The notes beneath the pieces were generated by a model. It did not search any database. It saw only the letters and a program-made list of their open reading frames with translations, and was not told where the DNA came from. Shown here in pieces: positions 53,729 to 61,681 of a DNA stretch of 64,000 bases (positions within the stretch are counted from its first letter, which is position 1; the number at the start of each line of letters is the position of its first letter). This DNA comes from Streptomyces vilmorinianum. Its GTDB lineage: Bacteria; Actinomycetota; Actinomycetes; Streptomycetales; Streptomycetaceae. A program made the translations under genes and the position numbers. The DNA lies in NCBI RefSeq assembly GCF_005517195.1, contig NZ_CP040244.1, positions 2,498,001-2,562,000 of the forward strand. The letters run 5' to 3'.

Positions 53729-54628
53729 ATGACCAGCGAGATCACCCTCTTCGTGAATCCCACCGCGGGACGCGGCCGGGGCGCGCACGCCGCGCAGCCG
53801 GCCGCTCGCGCGCTCCGGGACGCCGGATTCTCCGTCCGTACGGTGCTCGGCGCCGACGCGGACGACGCCCTGCGGCGCGCCCGCGAGGCCGTCGCGGGCG
53901 GGACCGGCGCGCTCGTCGCCGTCGGCGGTGACGGCATGGTCTCCCTAGCGCTCCAGGTCCTGGCCGGCACCCGTATTCCCCTGGGCGTGGTCGCCGTCGG
54001 CACCGGAAACGACTTCGCCCGCACCCTCGGCCTGCCCGTACGCGACCCCGCGGCCGCCGGGCGGCTCGCCGCCGAGCTGCTCAAGGGCGGGGGCGGGCGC
54101 GACGTCGACCTCGGCAGGGTCGGCGACCGCTGGTTCGGCACGGTCCTCGCCTCCGGCTTCGACTCGCGCGTCAACGACCGCGGCAACCGCATGCGGCTGC
54201 CCGCAGGCCGCTTCAAGTACGACCTCGCCATGATCGCCGAGCTCGCCGCGTTCCGGCCGGTGCCGTACCGCCTCACCTTCGATGACGGCACCGTACGGCA
54301 GGTCGATGCCACGCTCGTGGCCGTCGGCAACGGCACCTCGTACGGCGGCGGCATGCGCATCTGCGCCGGCGCGCGCATGGACGACGGGCTCTTCGACGTC
54401 ACCGTCGTCGGCGACTGCAGCCGTACGACGCTGATCAAGGTCTTCCCCCGCGTCTACCGCGGCACCCACCTCGACCACCCCGCGGTCACCGTCCACCGCG
54501 TCCGCTCCCTCACCCTCGACGCGCCCGGCATCACCGGCTACGCCGACGGCGAGCCGCTCGGACCGCTGCCGCTGACCGCCGACTGCGTACCGGCGGCGCT
54601 GCGGGTCCTGGCACCCCCGGCCCGGTAG
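53729..54628 (+). CDS. Diacylglycerol kinase-family lipid kinase
   Basis: A 299-aa ATP-dependent kinase of the DAGK/YegS type. NPTAGRGRG is the nucleotide loop; the catalytic signature reads VAVGGDGM, with Met where Thr is usual; GTGNDFARTLGLP, the acidic EDGLFDV-like MDDGLFDVTVV and GYADGE complete the pattern. Likely acts on diacylglycerol or a related lipid at the membrane. ATG at 53729. Confidence 0.9.
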   Translation: MTSEITLFVNPTAGRGRGAHAAQPAARALRDAGFSVRTVLGADADDALRRAREAVAGGTGALVAVGGDGMVSLALQVLAGTRIPLGVVAVGTGNDFARTLGLPVRDPAAAGRLAAELLKGGGGRDVDLGRVGDRWFGTVLASGFDSRVNDRGNRMRLPAGRFKYDLAMIAELAAFRPVPYRLTFDDGTVRQVDATLVAVGNGTSYGGGMRICAGARMDDGLFDVTVVGDCSRTTLIKVFPRVYRGTHLDHPAVTVHRVRSLTLDAPGITGYADGEPLGPLPLTADCVPAALRVLAPPAR

Positions 54629-54676
54629 GAAATTCCGTCCGTCGTTAAAGATCGCGTCACTGTCAGAGGTGGCGGG

Positions 54677-54692
54677 TAGGCTCGACAACAAG
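54677..54692 (+). promoter_or_regulatory. Probable leaderless promoter of the helicase gene
   Basis: TAGGCT at 54677-54682 ends 10 bases before the ATG at 54693, matching a -10 box whose transcript would start at or next to the start codon. No ribosome site is visible between. Confidence 0.5.
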
Positions 54693-57521
54693 ATGACAGA
54701 GGACCTCACACCAGCCGAAGCGTACGCAGCTGCCCGGGCCCGGAACGCCGAGCAGGCCACGGCGCTGGCCCCCTTCCGCGAGATGTACGAGTTCGGTCTG
54801 GACCCCTTCCAGATCGAGGCATGCCAGGCTCTCGAGTCGGGCAAAGGCGTGCTCGTCGCCGCGCCCACGGGCTCCGGCAAGACCATCGTCGGCGAATTCG
54901 CCGTCCACCTGGCCCTGCTCCAAGGGCGCAAGTGCTTCTACACGACACCCATCAAGGCGCTGTCGAACCAGAAGTACGCCGACCTCGTCAAGCGGTACGG
55001 ACCGGGCAAGGTCGGACTCCTCACCGGCGACAACAGTGTCAACGGCGACGCCCCGATCATCGTCATGACCACCGAGGTCCTCCGCAACATGCTGTACGCG
55101 GGGTCCCAGGCGCTCAGTGGCCTCGGCTACGTCGTCATGGACGAGGTGCACTACCTCTCGGACCGCTTCCGCGGCGCCGTCTGGGAGGAAGTGATCATCC
55201 ACCTCCCCGAGTCCGTGACCCTCGTCTCACTCTCCGCGACCGTCTCCAACGCCGAGGAGTTCGGCGACTGGCTCGACACCGTCCGCGGCGACACCGAGGT
55301 GATCGTCTCCGAGAGCCGCCCCGTGCCGCTCTGGCAGCACGTCCTCGCCGGCCGCCGGATGTACGACCTCTTCGAGGAGGAGACCGACCACGGCGGCCGC
55401 GGCGCCTCCCGCCGCGAGGTCAACCCCGACCTGCTGCGCCTGGCCCGCACGGAGAACTCCCGTACGTACAACCCGCGCGAGCGCCGCCGCGGCAAGATGA
55501 TCCGCGAGGCCGACCGCGAGCGCGAGCGCCGTCAGCGCTCCCGTATCTGGACGCCGGGGCGGCCCGAGGTCATCGAGCGTCTCGACGCCGAGGGGCTGCT
55601 GCCCGCGATCACCTTCATCTTCAGCCGGGCCGGCTGCGAGGCCGCCGTGCAGCAGTGCCTGTACGCCGGGCTGCGGCTCAACGACGACGCCGCCCGCCAG
55701 CGGGTCCGCGAGATCGTCGAGGAGCGCACCGCCTCCATCCCGTCCGAGGACCTCCACGTCCTCGGGTACTACGAGTGGCTGGAAGGCCTGGAGCGCGGCA
55801 TCGCCGCCCACCACGCCGGCATGCTCCCCACCTTCAAGGAGGTCGTCGAGGAGCTCTTCGTCCGCGGCCTCGTCAAGGCCGTCTTCGCGACCGAGACCCT
55901 CGCGCTGGGCATCAACATGCCCGCCCGGTCGGTGATCCTGGAGAAGCTCGTCAAGTGGAACGGCGAACAGCACGCCGACATCACCCCGGGCGAGTACACC
56001 CAGCTCACCGGACGTGCCGGCCGGCGTGGCATCGACGTCGAGGGGCACGCCGTCGTCCTGTGGCAGCGCGGCCTCGACCCCGGCCACCTCGCCGGACTCG
56101 CGGGCACCCGCACGTACCCGCTGCGCTCCAGCTTCAAGCCGTCGTACAACATGGCCGTCAACCTCGTCGACCAGTTCGGACGCCACCGCTCCCGCGAGCT
56201 GCTCGAGACCTCCTTCGCGCAGTTCCAGGCGGACCGCTCCGTCGTCGGCATCTCCCGCCAGGTGCAGAAGAACGAGGAGGGCCTCGCCGGCTACCGGGAG
56301 GGCATGACCTGCCACCTCGGCGACTTCGAGGAGTACGCGCGGCTGCGCCGCGACCTCAAGGACCGCGAGACCGAACTGGCCAAGCAGGGCGCCGCGCAGC
56401 GCCGCGCCCAGGCCGCCGCCTCGCTGGAGAAGCTCAAGCCCGGTGACGTCATCCACGTCCCCACGGGCAAGTTCGCCGGGCTCGCCCTCGTCCTCGACCC
56501 CGGGATCCCCGGCGGGCGGACCAACGGCCACCGCGGCCTCGAGTACCACGACGGGCCCCGCCCGCTCGTGCTCACCGCCGAGCGACAGGTCAAGCGGCTC
56601 GCCTCGATCGACTTCCCGATCCCGGTGGAGGCGATGGAGCGCATGAGGATCCCCAAGTCCTTCAACCCGCGCTCCCCGCAGTCCCGTCGGGATCTCGCCT
56701 CCGCGCTGCGCACCAAGGCCGGGCACCTCAACCCCGAGCGGCACCGCAAGGAGCGCTCGGCCGCCGCCGACGACCGTGAGATCAACCGGCTGCGCACCGA
56801 GCTGCGCGCCCACCCCTGCCACGGCTGCGACGAGCGCGAGGACCACGCCCGCTGGGCCGAGCGCTACCACCGACTGCAGCGCGACACCCGGCAGTTGGAG
56901 CGGCGCATCGAAGGCCGCACCAACACCATCGCCCGTACCTTCGACCGGATCGTGGCGCTCCTCACCGAGCTCGACTATCTGCGTGAGGACGACGTCACCG
57001 AGAACGGCAAGCGGCTCGCCCGGCTCTACGGCGAGCTCGACCTGCTGGCCAGCGAATGCCTGCGCGACCGTGTCTGGGAGGGTCTGACGCCGGCCGAACT
57101 GGCCGCCTGTGTCTCGGCGTTGGTCTACGAGGCGCGGCAGTCCGACGACGCGGTCGCGCCGAAGCTCCCGACCGGGAACGCCAAGGCCGCGCTCGGCGAG
57201 ATGGTGCGGATCTGGGGGCGGCTCGACGCTCTGGAGGAAGAGTTCAGGATCAACCAGGCGGAAGGGGTCGGACAGCGCGAGCCCGACCTCGGCTTCGCCT
57301 GGGCCGCCTACCAGTGGGCCTCCGACAAGGGGCTGGACGAGGTCCTGCGGGAGGCGGAGATGCCCGCCGGCGACTTCGTCCGGTGGTGCAAGCAGGTCAT
57401 CGACGTCCTCGGACAGATCGCGGCCGCAGCGCCCAAGGAGAACAGCACCGTCGCCAAGAACGCGCGGAAGGCGGTGGACGCGCTGCTGCGGGGCGTCGTC
57501 GCCTACAGCTCGGTGGGCTGA
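54693..57521 (+). CDS. Ski2/Mtr4-like DEAD/DEAH-box RNA helicase
   Basis: A 942-aa superfamily-2 helicase. Q-like FGLDPFQIEAC, Walker A PTGSGKT at 58-64, DEVH box in VVMDEVHYL near 157, SAT motif in VSLSATVSN, FATETLALGINMPA (motif V) and QLTGRAGRRGID (motif VI). The C-terminal half has a beta-rich arch-like insert and a DSHCT-type domain (about 760-930, TELDYLREDDVTENGKRLARLYGELDLL). Probably acts in RNA turnover or processing, as mycobacterial HelY-type proteins. In-frame GTG at 54669 is possible but overlaps the promoter. Confidence 0.93.
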   Translation: MTEDLTPAEAYAAARARNAEQATALAPFREMYEFGLDPFQIEACQALESGKGVLVAAPTGSGKTIVGEFAVHLALLQGRKCFYTTPIKALSNQKYADLVKRYGPGKVGLLTGDNSVNGDAPIIVMTTEVLRNMLYAGSQALSGLGYVVMDEVHYLSDRFRGAVWEEVIIHLPESVTLVSLSATVSNAEEFGDWLDTVRGDTEVIVSESRPVPLWQHVLAGRRMYDLFEEETDHGGRGASRREVNPDLLRLARTENSRTYNPRERRRGKMIREADRERERRQRSRIWTPGRPEVIERLDAEGLLPAITFIFSRAGCEAAVQQCLYAGLRLNDDAARQRVREIVEERTASIPSEDLHVLGYYEWLEGLERGIAAHHAGMLPTFKEVVEELFVRGLVKAVFATETLALGINMPARSVILEKLVKWNGEQHADITPGEYTQLTGRAGRRGIDVEGHAVVLWQRGLDPGHLAGLAGTRTYPLRSSFKPSYNMAVNLVDQFGRHRSRELLETSFAQFQADRSVVGISRQVQKNEEGLAGYREGMTCHLGDFEEYARLRRDLKDRETELAKQGAAQRRAQAAASLEKLKPGDVIHVPTGKFAGLALVLDPGIPGGRTNGHRGLEYHDGPRPLVLTAERQVKRLASIDFPIPVEAMERMRIPKSFNPRSPQSRRDLASALRTKAGHLNPERHRKERSAAADDREINRLRTELRAHPCHGCDEREDHARWAERYHRLQRDTRQLERRIEGRTNTIARTFDRIVALLTELDYLREDDVTENGKRLARLYGELDLLASECLRDRVWEGLTPAELAACVSALVYEARQSDDAVAPKLPTGNAKAALGEMVRIWGRLDALEEEFRINQAEGVGQREPDLGFAWAAYQWASDKGLDEVLREAEMPAGDFVRWCKQVIDVLGQIAAAAPKENSTVAKNARKAVDALLRGVVAYSSVG

Positions 57522-57552
57522 CCGCCGCCCGATCCTGCCGATTGCGCCTGCG

Positions 57553-57578
57553 GGGCCCGTGGTTGACGCCACGGGCCC
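57553..57578 (+). terminator. Terminator after the helicase gene
   Basis: A perfect 10-bp stem (57553-57562 with 57569-57578), 6-base loop, then TTGGTGTT. Confidence 0.88.
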
Positions 57579-57615
57579 TTGGTGTTCCCGCCATCGGCCG
57601 TTTGCTCACGGGGCG

Positions 57616-57638
57616 TTGTCCACAGGGCGTTGTCCACA
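57616..57638 (+). promoter_or_regulatory. Tandem DnaA boxes
   Basis: TTGTCCACA occurs perfectly at 57616-57624 and 57630-57638, 14 bases apart, in the same orientation within GGGCGTTGTCCACAGG repeats upstream of the P450 gene. Confidence 0.65.
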
Positions 57639-57712
57639 GGGGTGGCGGAGTGTCGGACCTCTCCGATTCCATGGACTCACACACCGGGCACCACCGCTGG
57701 GAGGGGACGCAC

Positions 57713-59125
57713 GTGACCACGCAAGCCGGTCCGGCCGCCGTCGAGGAGACGGCCGGCGGACAGAAGATAGTGCCAGGGCCACGGGGCGTACCGCTGCTCG
57801 GAAACCTGCCGGAGTTCGGCAAGGACCCGCTCGCCTTCTTCGAGCGGCTGCGCGCACGGGGGGACTTCGTCAGCTGGCGGTTCGGCCGGGGCGACGCGCT
57901 CTTCATCGCGCACCCGGAGACCATCGGAGAACTCCTCACCGAAGTCGAGCGCACCTTCGACCAGCCCGATCTGGGCATCGCCTTCCGCACGCTGCTCGGC
58001 GACGGAGTCGTCGTCGCCAAGGGCGCCGACTGGCGCCGCAAGCGCTCGCTCGTCCAGCCGTCCGTCCGGCCCAAGCAGGTACGGTCCTACGCCGCCACCA
58101 TGGCCGAGTGCGCCATCGCCCTCGCCGACCGGTGGAGCGACGGACAGCGCGTCGACATCAAGAAGGAGATGGCCGCCCTCACGCAGCTCATCGCCGTCCG
58201 CACGATCTTCGGCGTCGACACCGCCGCCGACGCCGAAGCCATCGGCCGTGCCATGGACGTCGCGCAGAAGGAGATAGGGGCCGAGTTCAGCGGCATCGGT
58301 GCCCTGCTGCCCGACTGGGTGCCCACACCGGGACGGGCACGCATCAAGCGCGCCACCGCCGTCATCGACGCCGAGGTCTCCCGGGTCGTCGCCCGCCACC
58401 GCGACGGCGACACCGAACGGCCCGATCTGCTCAGCCGGCTCCTCGCGGCCCAGGACGAGACCCGGGCCCGCCTCTCCGACCGGGAGATCCGTGACGAGAC
58501 CGTCACGCTCTACATCGGCGGACACGAGACCACGAGCTCCACCCTGGTGTGGGCCTGGCACCTCCTCTCCCACAACCCTCGGGTGCGAGAGACCCTCACG
58601 GAGGAGCTCGACCGGGTCCTGGGCGACCACGAACCCGGCTTCGACGACTACGCCCGGCTGACCTACACCCAGGCGGTGGTGAAGGAGACCCTGCGTCTGT
58701 ACCCGACCATCTGGCTCCTCACCGGCATCGCTAAGGAGGGGGCGACGCTCGGGGGCATGCCGATAGCGCCCGGCACGCGCGTGTGGAGCAGCCAGTGGGC
58801 CACCCACCGCGACGGCCGCTGGTACACCGACCCGGAGGAGTTCCGCCCCGAGCGCTGGGGCGCGGTGGAGGGCGAGCCCGCCGAGGAGATACCCGAGTAC
58901 GCCTGGTTCCCCTTCGGCGGCGGCCCGCGCGTCTGCCTCGGGACCCGGTTCGCCATGGTCGAGGCCGTCCTGGTCCTCGCGGTCCTCGCCCGCCGGTTCC
59001 GCCTCGACCTCGACCCCGGCGAGATACGCCCGGTGCCGAGCCTGACCCTCCAGCCGGACCGGGAGGTCCTCGCCACGGTCAGGGCCAGAGGCGCCGGGGA
59101 GGACGGCTCAGCACCCGCGGTGTGA
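57713..59125 (+). CDS. Cytochrome P450
   Basis: A 470-aa heme monooxygenase, soluble. Proline-rich start PGPRGVPLLGNLPEFGKDP; oxygen-binding I-helix GGHETTSS near 270-277; ExxR in KETLRLYP; heme signature FGGGPRVCLG with thiolate Cys408. Length and signature resemble the CYP102/CYP4-like bacterial group more than short secondary-metabolite P450s. GTG at 57713 with GAGGGG 6 bases upstream. No reductase or ferredoxin gene is adjacent; the [3Fe-4S] ferredoxin at 37761 is the only redox candidate in the window. Substrate unknown. Confidence 0.94.
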   Translation: MTTQAGPAAVEETAGGQKIVPGPRGVPLLGNLPEFGKDPLAFFERLRARGDFVSWRFGRGDALFIAHPETIGELLTEVERTFDQPDLGIAFRTLLGDGVVVAKGADWRRKRSLVQPSVRPKQVRSYAATMAECAIALADRWSDGQRVDIKKEMAALTQLIAVRTIFGVDTAADAEAIGRAMDVAQKEIGAEFSGIGALLPDWVPTPGRARIKRATAVIDAEVSRVVARHRDGDTERPDLLSRLLAAQDETRARLSDREIRDETVTLYIGGHETTSSTLVWAWHLLSHNPRVRETLTEELDRVLGDHEPGFDDYARLTYTQAVVKETLRLYPTIWLLTGIAKEGATLGGMPIAPGTRVWSSQWATHRDGRWYTDPEEFRPERWGAVEGEPAEEIPEYAWFPFGGGPRVCLGTRFAMVEAVLVLAVLARRFRLDLDPGEIRPVPSLTLQPDREVLATVRARGAGEDGSAPAV

Positions 59126-59133
59126 GGGGGCGG

Positions 59134-59322
59134 TCAGCGAGCGGTCAGGGCGATGGCGTCGGTGGCCTCGCCCGGGTCCCAGCCGCCGCCGCACATCTCG
59201 CCGGTGCCGTCGGGGAAGCGCTCCCGGTAGGCACCCGGAAGTCCGAACTCGAAGGGAGCGCCCAGCGCGTCACCCACGGCGGAGCCGACGACGGCTCCGC
59301 CGGCACGGTCGATCGATCGCAT
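59134..59322 (-). pseudogene. N-terminal remnant of an ADP-ribosylglycohydrolase
   Basis: 62 codons with the family opening SIDRAGGAVVGSAVGDALGAPFEF (GDALG motif), GTGEMCGGGWDPGEATD, then a quick end (AIALTAR and stop) exactly where the metal-binding TDDTxM of real enzymes should follow. The remaining 250 or so residues are absent; the P450 gene converges 8 bases away. It retains the substrate-cleft edge but not the Mg site, so it should be inactive. Confidence 0.8.
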
Positions 59323-59326
59323 CCGG

Positions 59327-59779
59327 TCAACCTAGGGGCACCGGGGTCGCCTTCCGTGCCGCCCGTGCGGTCCGTACCGCCCGCAGGGCAAGGAACAGCA
59401 GCAGACCGAAGGGGGAGAGCAGGATCGTCAGGACCAGCAGGGGGCCCATCAGCAGGGGGGAGAGGCCCAGTTCGCGGGACTCCCGGTACATCCACTGGCC
59501 GATCAGGAGGTCCCAGGCGATGACCTGGGCCCAGATCGCTCCCGCCCCGTTGGCGAGGGCCGTGAGGTCGCGGAAGGTGTCGAGGTCCGGACTGCTCACC
59601 GCCGTCCAGAGCTCGGGGAAGACCGGGAGGGCCATGGCGAGATAGACCGCCAGGATCGGGACGACGGTCAGTGGTGAGGCCGCGAGCCGTTCGGTGCCCC
59701 GCCAGGCGGGGGCGAAGATCATGAGCAGCCAGACGGGGGCGGCCAGGAGGAAGCTGAGTTCGAAGAGGAAGCCGGTCAT
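59327..59779 (-). CDS. ABA4-like (DUF4281) membrane protein
   Basis: A 150-aa protein with four membrane helices. It resembles the ABA4/DUF4281 family: PVWLLMIFAPAW near the start and AQVIAWDLLIGQWMYRESRELGLSPLLMGPLLVLTILLSPFGLLLFL near 84-130. Plant ABA4 acts in neoxanthin synthesis; bacterial members have no known function. Its ATG overlaps the stop of the upstream membrane-protein gene (ATGA), so the two are coupled. Confidence 0.75.
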   Translation of the reverse strand: MTGFLFELSFLLAAPVWLLMIFAPAWRGTERLAASPLTVVPILAVYLAMALPVFPELWTAVSSPDLDTFRDLTALANGAGAIWAQVIAWDLLIGQWMYRESRELGLSPLLMGPLLVLTILLSPFGLLLFLALRAVRTARAARKATPVPLG

Positions 59780-60750
59780 GCCGTGAACTCCTGGTCGGGG
59801 AGGGGGGATTCGGTACGGGAGGGGGAGCGGGGGGTGCGCAGGGCGGCCCAGCCGGTCGCCGCGGCGAGCAGGGCGATGGCGCCCGCGGCGACGAGGGTCG
59901 TGGCGTCAGGGTCCAGCAGGGCCTGACCGCGCAGTGCCTGCCAGGTGAGGAGGGCGAAGACCGCGGTGTACGTGCCCGAGACGACGAAGGTGAGGCGCAG
60001 GCGCACCCGCTCGTCGGCGAGCCGGGCGAACCGTGGGGCGAGGGCGACCAGGAGGAGCAGAAGCAGCGGGATCACCTGCAGGGCGTGCATGCCGAAGAAG
60101 TGGGCGATCCGCAGATCGCCGCCCGTGGTGGCCCAGCCGGTGACGGGCATCGAGGGGCCGCCGTCGGGGACGCCGACACTGTGGGCGCCCACGATGCTCG
60201 GGTCGTCCCCGGAGGCGAGCTGTTCGGGGGTGGGCTGGACCATCCGGAAGCCCACGGCCGCGCCGGCGAGGGCGATCAGGGAGCTGAGGCGTACCGCCCA
60301 GGCAGTCGCGCGGTCGAGGATCCTGGCGCGCAGCAGCAGGACCGCGATGACCAGGGCGGCGAGCCAGAGGACGACGACGGTGATGCCCATGGCCGCGAAC
60401 AGGGCCGCGTCGAAGGCGGTCTCGTTGTTGAAGTGACTCTGCTTGCCGCGGACTACCTGGGTGGTGATGAGCACCATCTCGATGGCGCTGGACACCGCGA
60501 GCACGGTGCCGGCCCACCAGCCGGCGCGGCGGGCGCGCGGGAGCAGGGTGAGCATCCAGGCCAGGGTGAGCGTGTACGCCAGGAACGAGATCGCGAACTT
60601 GAACGGCTTGGCCCAGATCGGCACGCCGACCAGGATCCGGTCGTCGAGGACCAGGCCGGCGGCCGAGACCAGGGCGAGTAACGCCATGGAGGCGGAGAAC
60701 CAGACCAAGGGCCGGTGGAGTTCGCGTATCCGCGGAAGGGATGTGGACAT
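59776..60750 (-). CDS. Multispanning membrane protein, TTA-containing
   Basis: A 324-aa protein with about eight membrane helices and no family that I recognise. It has a conserved-looking stretch GVPIWAKPFKFAISFLAYTLTLAWML near 37-62, an FNNETAFDAALFAAMG turn and a HFFGMHALQVIPLL segment near 217-230 with two histidines inside the membrane. Codon 24 is TTA (60679-60681), so translation should depend on bldA tRNA. Transcribed away from the merR-type gene through shared palindromes; likely regulated by it. Confidence 0.8.
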   Translation of the reverse strand: MSTSLPRIRELHRPLVWFSASMALLALVSAAGLVLDDRILVGVPIWAKPFKFAISFLAYTLTLAWMLTLLPRARRAGWWAGTVLAVSSAIEMVLITTQVVRGKQSHFNNETAFDAALFAAMGITVVVLWLAALVIAVLLLRARILDRATAWAVRLSSLIALAGAAVGFRMVQPTPEQLASGDDPSIVGAHSVGVPDGGPSMPVTGWATTGGDLRIAHFFGMHALQVIPLLLLLLVALAPRFARLADERVRLRLTFVVSGTYTAVFALLTWQALRGQALLDPDATTLVAAGAIALLAAATGWAALRTPRSPSRTESPLPDQEFTA

Positions 60751-60771
60751 GGGTGACCCCCGTGACTTATG

Positions 60772-60809
60772 GATAGTGGCGCTTACCGCTATCTGATAGC
60801 TCCACTATC
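60772..60809. promoter_or_regulatory. Nested palindromes between merR and the membrane-protein operon
   Basis: Outer arms GATAGTGG (60772-60779) and CCACTATC (60802-60809) enclose an inner palindrome GCTATC-T-GATAGC (60788-60800). The CTATC/GATAG unit occurs four times, consistent with a dimeric regulator binding twice. Confidence 0.7.
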
Positions 60810-60864
60810 TATGATGGAGGGGCGGTCGGCAAGGCCGAAGCAGGATCGGAAAGGTGAACGCACA

Positions 60865-61497
60865 GTGCGCATCGGAGAGTTGAGTCGCAGGACCGGCGTC
60901 TCGGTACCGACGATCAAGTTCTACGTACGGGAAGGGCTGCTGCCGGCCGGGCAGTTGACGAGCCCGAACCAGGCCTCGTACGACGAGACGCACGAACGGC
61001 GCCTCCGTCTGATCCGGGCGCTGCTCGATGTCGGCGGACTCTCGGTCGCGGGGATCCGCGAGGTGCTCGCGGCGGTCGACGACCCGGACCGGCCGGTGCA
61101 CGAGATGCTCGGCGCGGCGGCGAAGCGGGTGGTGCCGCGGTACACCGAGGAGCCGGGGGACGGGATCGTCGCGGCCCGGGAGGTGGTGGCGGAGCTCATC
61201 GAGCGGCGCGGCTGGCAGACGTATCAGGGGAACCCGGCGGCGGAGGCGCTGGCCGTCGCCCTCGCGGCGCTGGACGCGGTGGGGCACGGGACGTTCATGG
61301 AGGTGCTCGACGCGTACGCGGGGGCGGCGGAGCAGGTGGCGCGGGCGGACCTGGAGTACGTCGCGCGCAATGTGGAGCGGGAGGGCCTGGTGGAGAGCGT
61401 GGTCGTGGGGACCGTGCTCGGCGACGCGGTGTTCGGGGCGCTGCGGAGGATGGCGCATGTGGACGCCTCACGCCGCATGTACGGCTCGGAGGCGTGA
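60865..61497 (+). CDS. MerR family transcriptional regulator
   Basis: A 210-aa regulator. Helix-turn-helix and wing at 1-70 (RIGELSRRTGVSVPTIKFYVREGLLPAG), dimerisation helix about 75-115, then a C-terminal effector domain (about 115-205) that lacks cysteine clusters, so a metal-free ligand is likely. GTG at 60865. Divergent from the membrane-protein pair; the TCCACTATCT element occurs both in its promoter region and just after its stop, suggesting wider control, including possibly the siderophore operon. Confidence 0.9.
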   Translation: MRIGELSRRTGVSVPTIKFYVREGLLPAGQLTSPNQASYDETHERRLRLIRALLDVGGLSVAGIREVLAAVDDPDRPVHEMLGAAAKRVVPRYTEEPGDGIVAAREVVAELIERRGWQTYQGNPAAEALAVALAALDAVGHGTFMEVLDAYAGAAEQVARADLEYVARNVEREGLVESVVVGTVLGDAVFGALRRMAHVDASRRMYGSEA

Positions 61498-61498
61498 C

Positions 61499-61508
61499 TC
61501 CACTATCT
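61499..61508. promoter_or_regulatory. Repeat of the MerR-region element
   Basis: TCCACTATCT, identical to 60801-60810, lies 2 bases past the merR stop codon and 174 bases before the ABC ATPase start. Confidence 0.5.
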
Positions 61509-61612
61509 CCAAGTGTGGTTCCCCGCAAGAGGGTTGAGTGCGCGCCAGGGGGCGCGAGGGCGTGCGGGAGATCTCGACATGGTCACAAGCCGGAGGAATG
61601 AGGTAGAACCTC

Positions 61613-61631
61613 TTAGGTGTGCCTTACCTAA
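61613..61631. promoter_or_regulatory. Iron box (DmdR1/IdeR-type operator)
   Basis: TTAGGTGTGCCTTACCTAA matches 15 of 19 positions of the consensus TTAGGTTAGGCTAACCTAA, with both outer arms perfect. It lies 51 bases before the ABC ATPase gene, implying repression under iron sufficiency. Confidence 0.9.
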
Positions 61632-61681
61632 ATTGTAGGGTGACGCCGTCGGTTCGGTGGTGGGGAAGGAAAGGTGTGCCC

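Noticed and set aside
57056..57712. Long N-terminal extension fused to the P450
   Set aside because: It is an alternative frame of the helicase 3-prime end; the P450 begins at the GTG with GAGGGG upstream.
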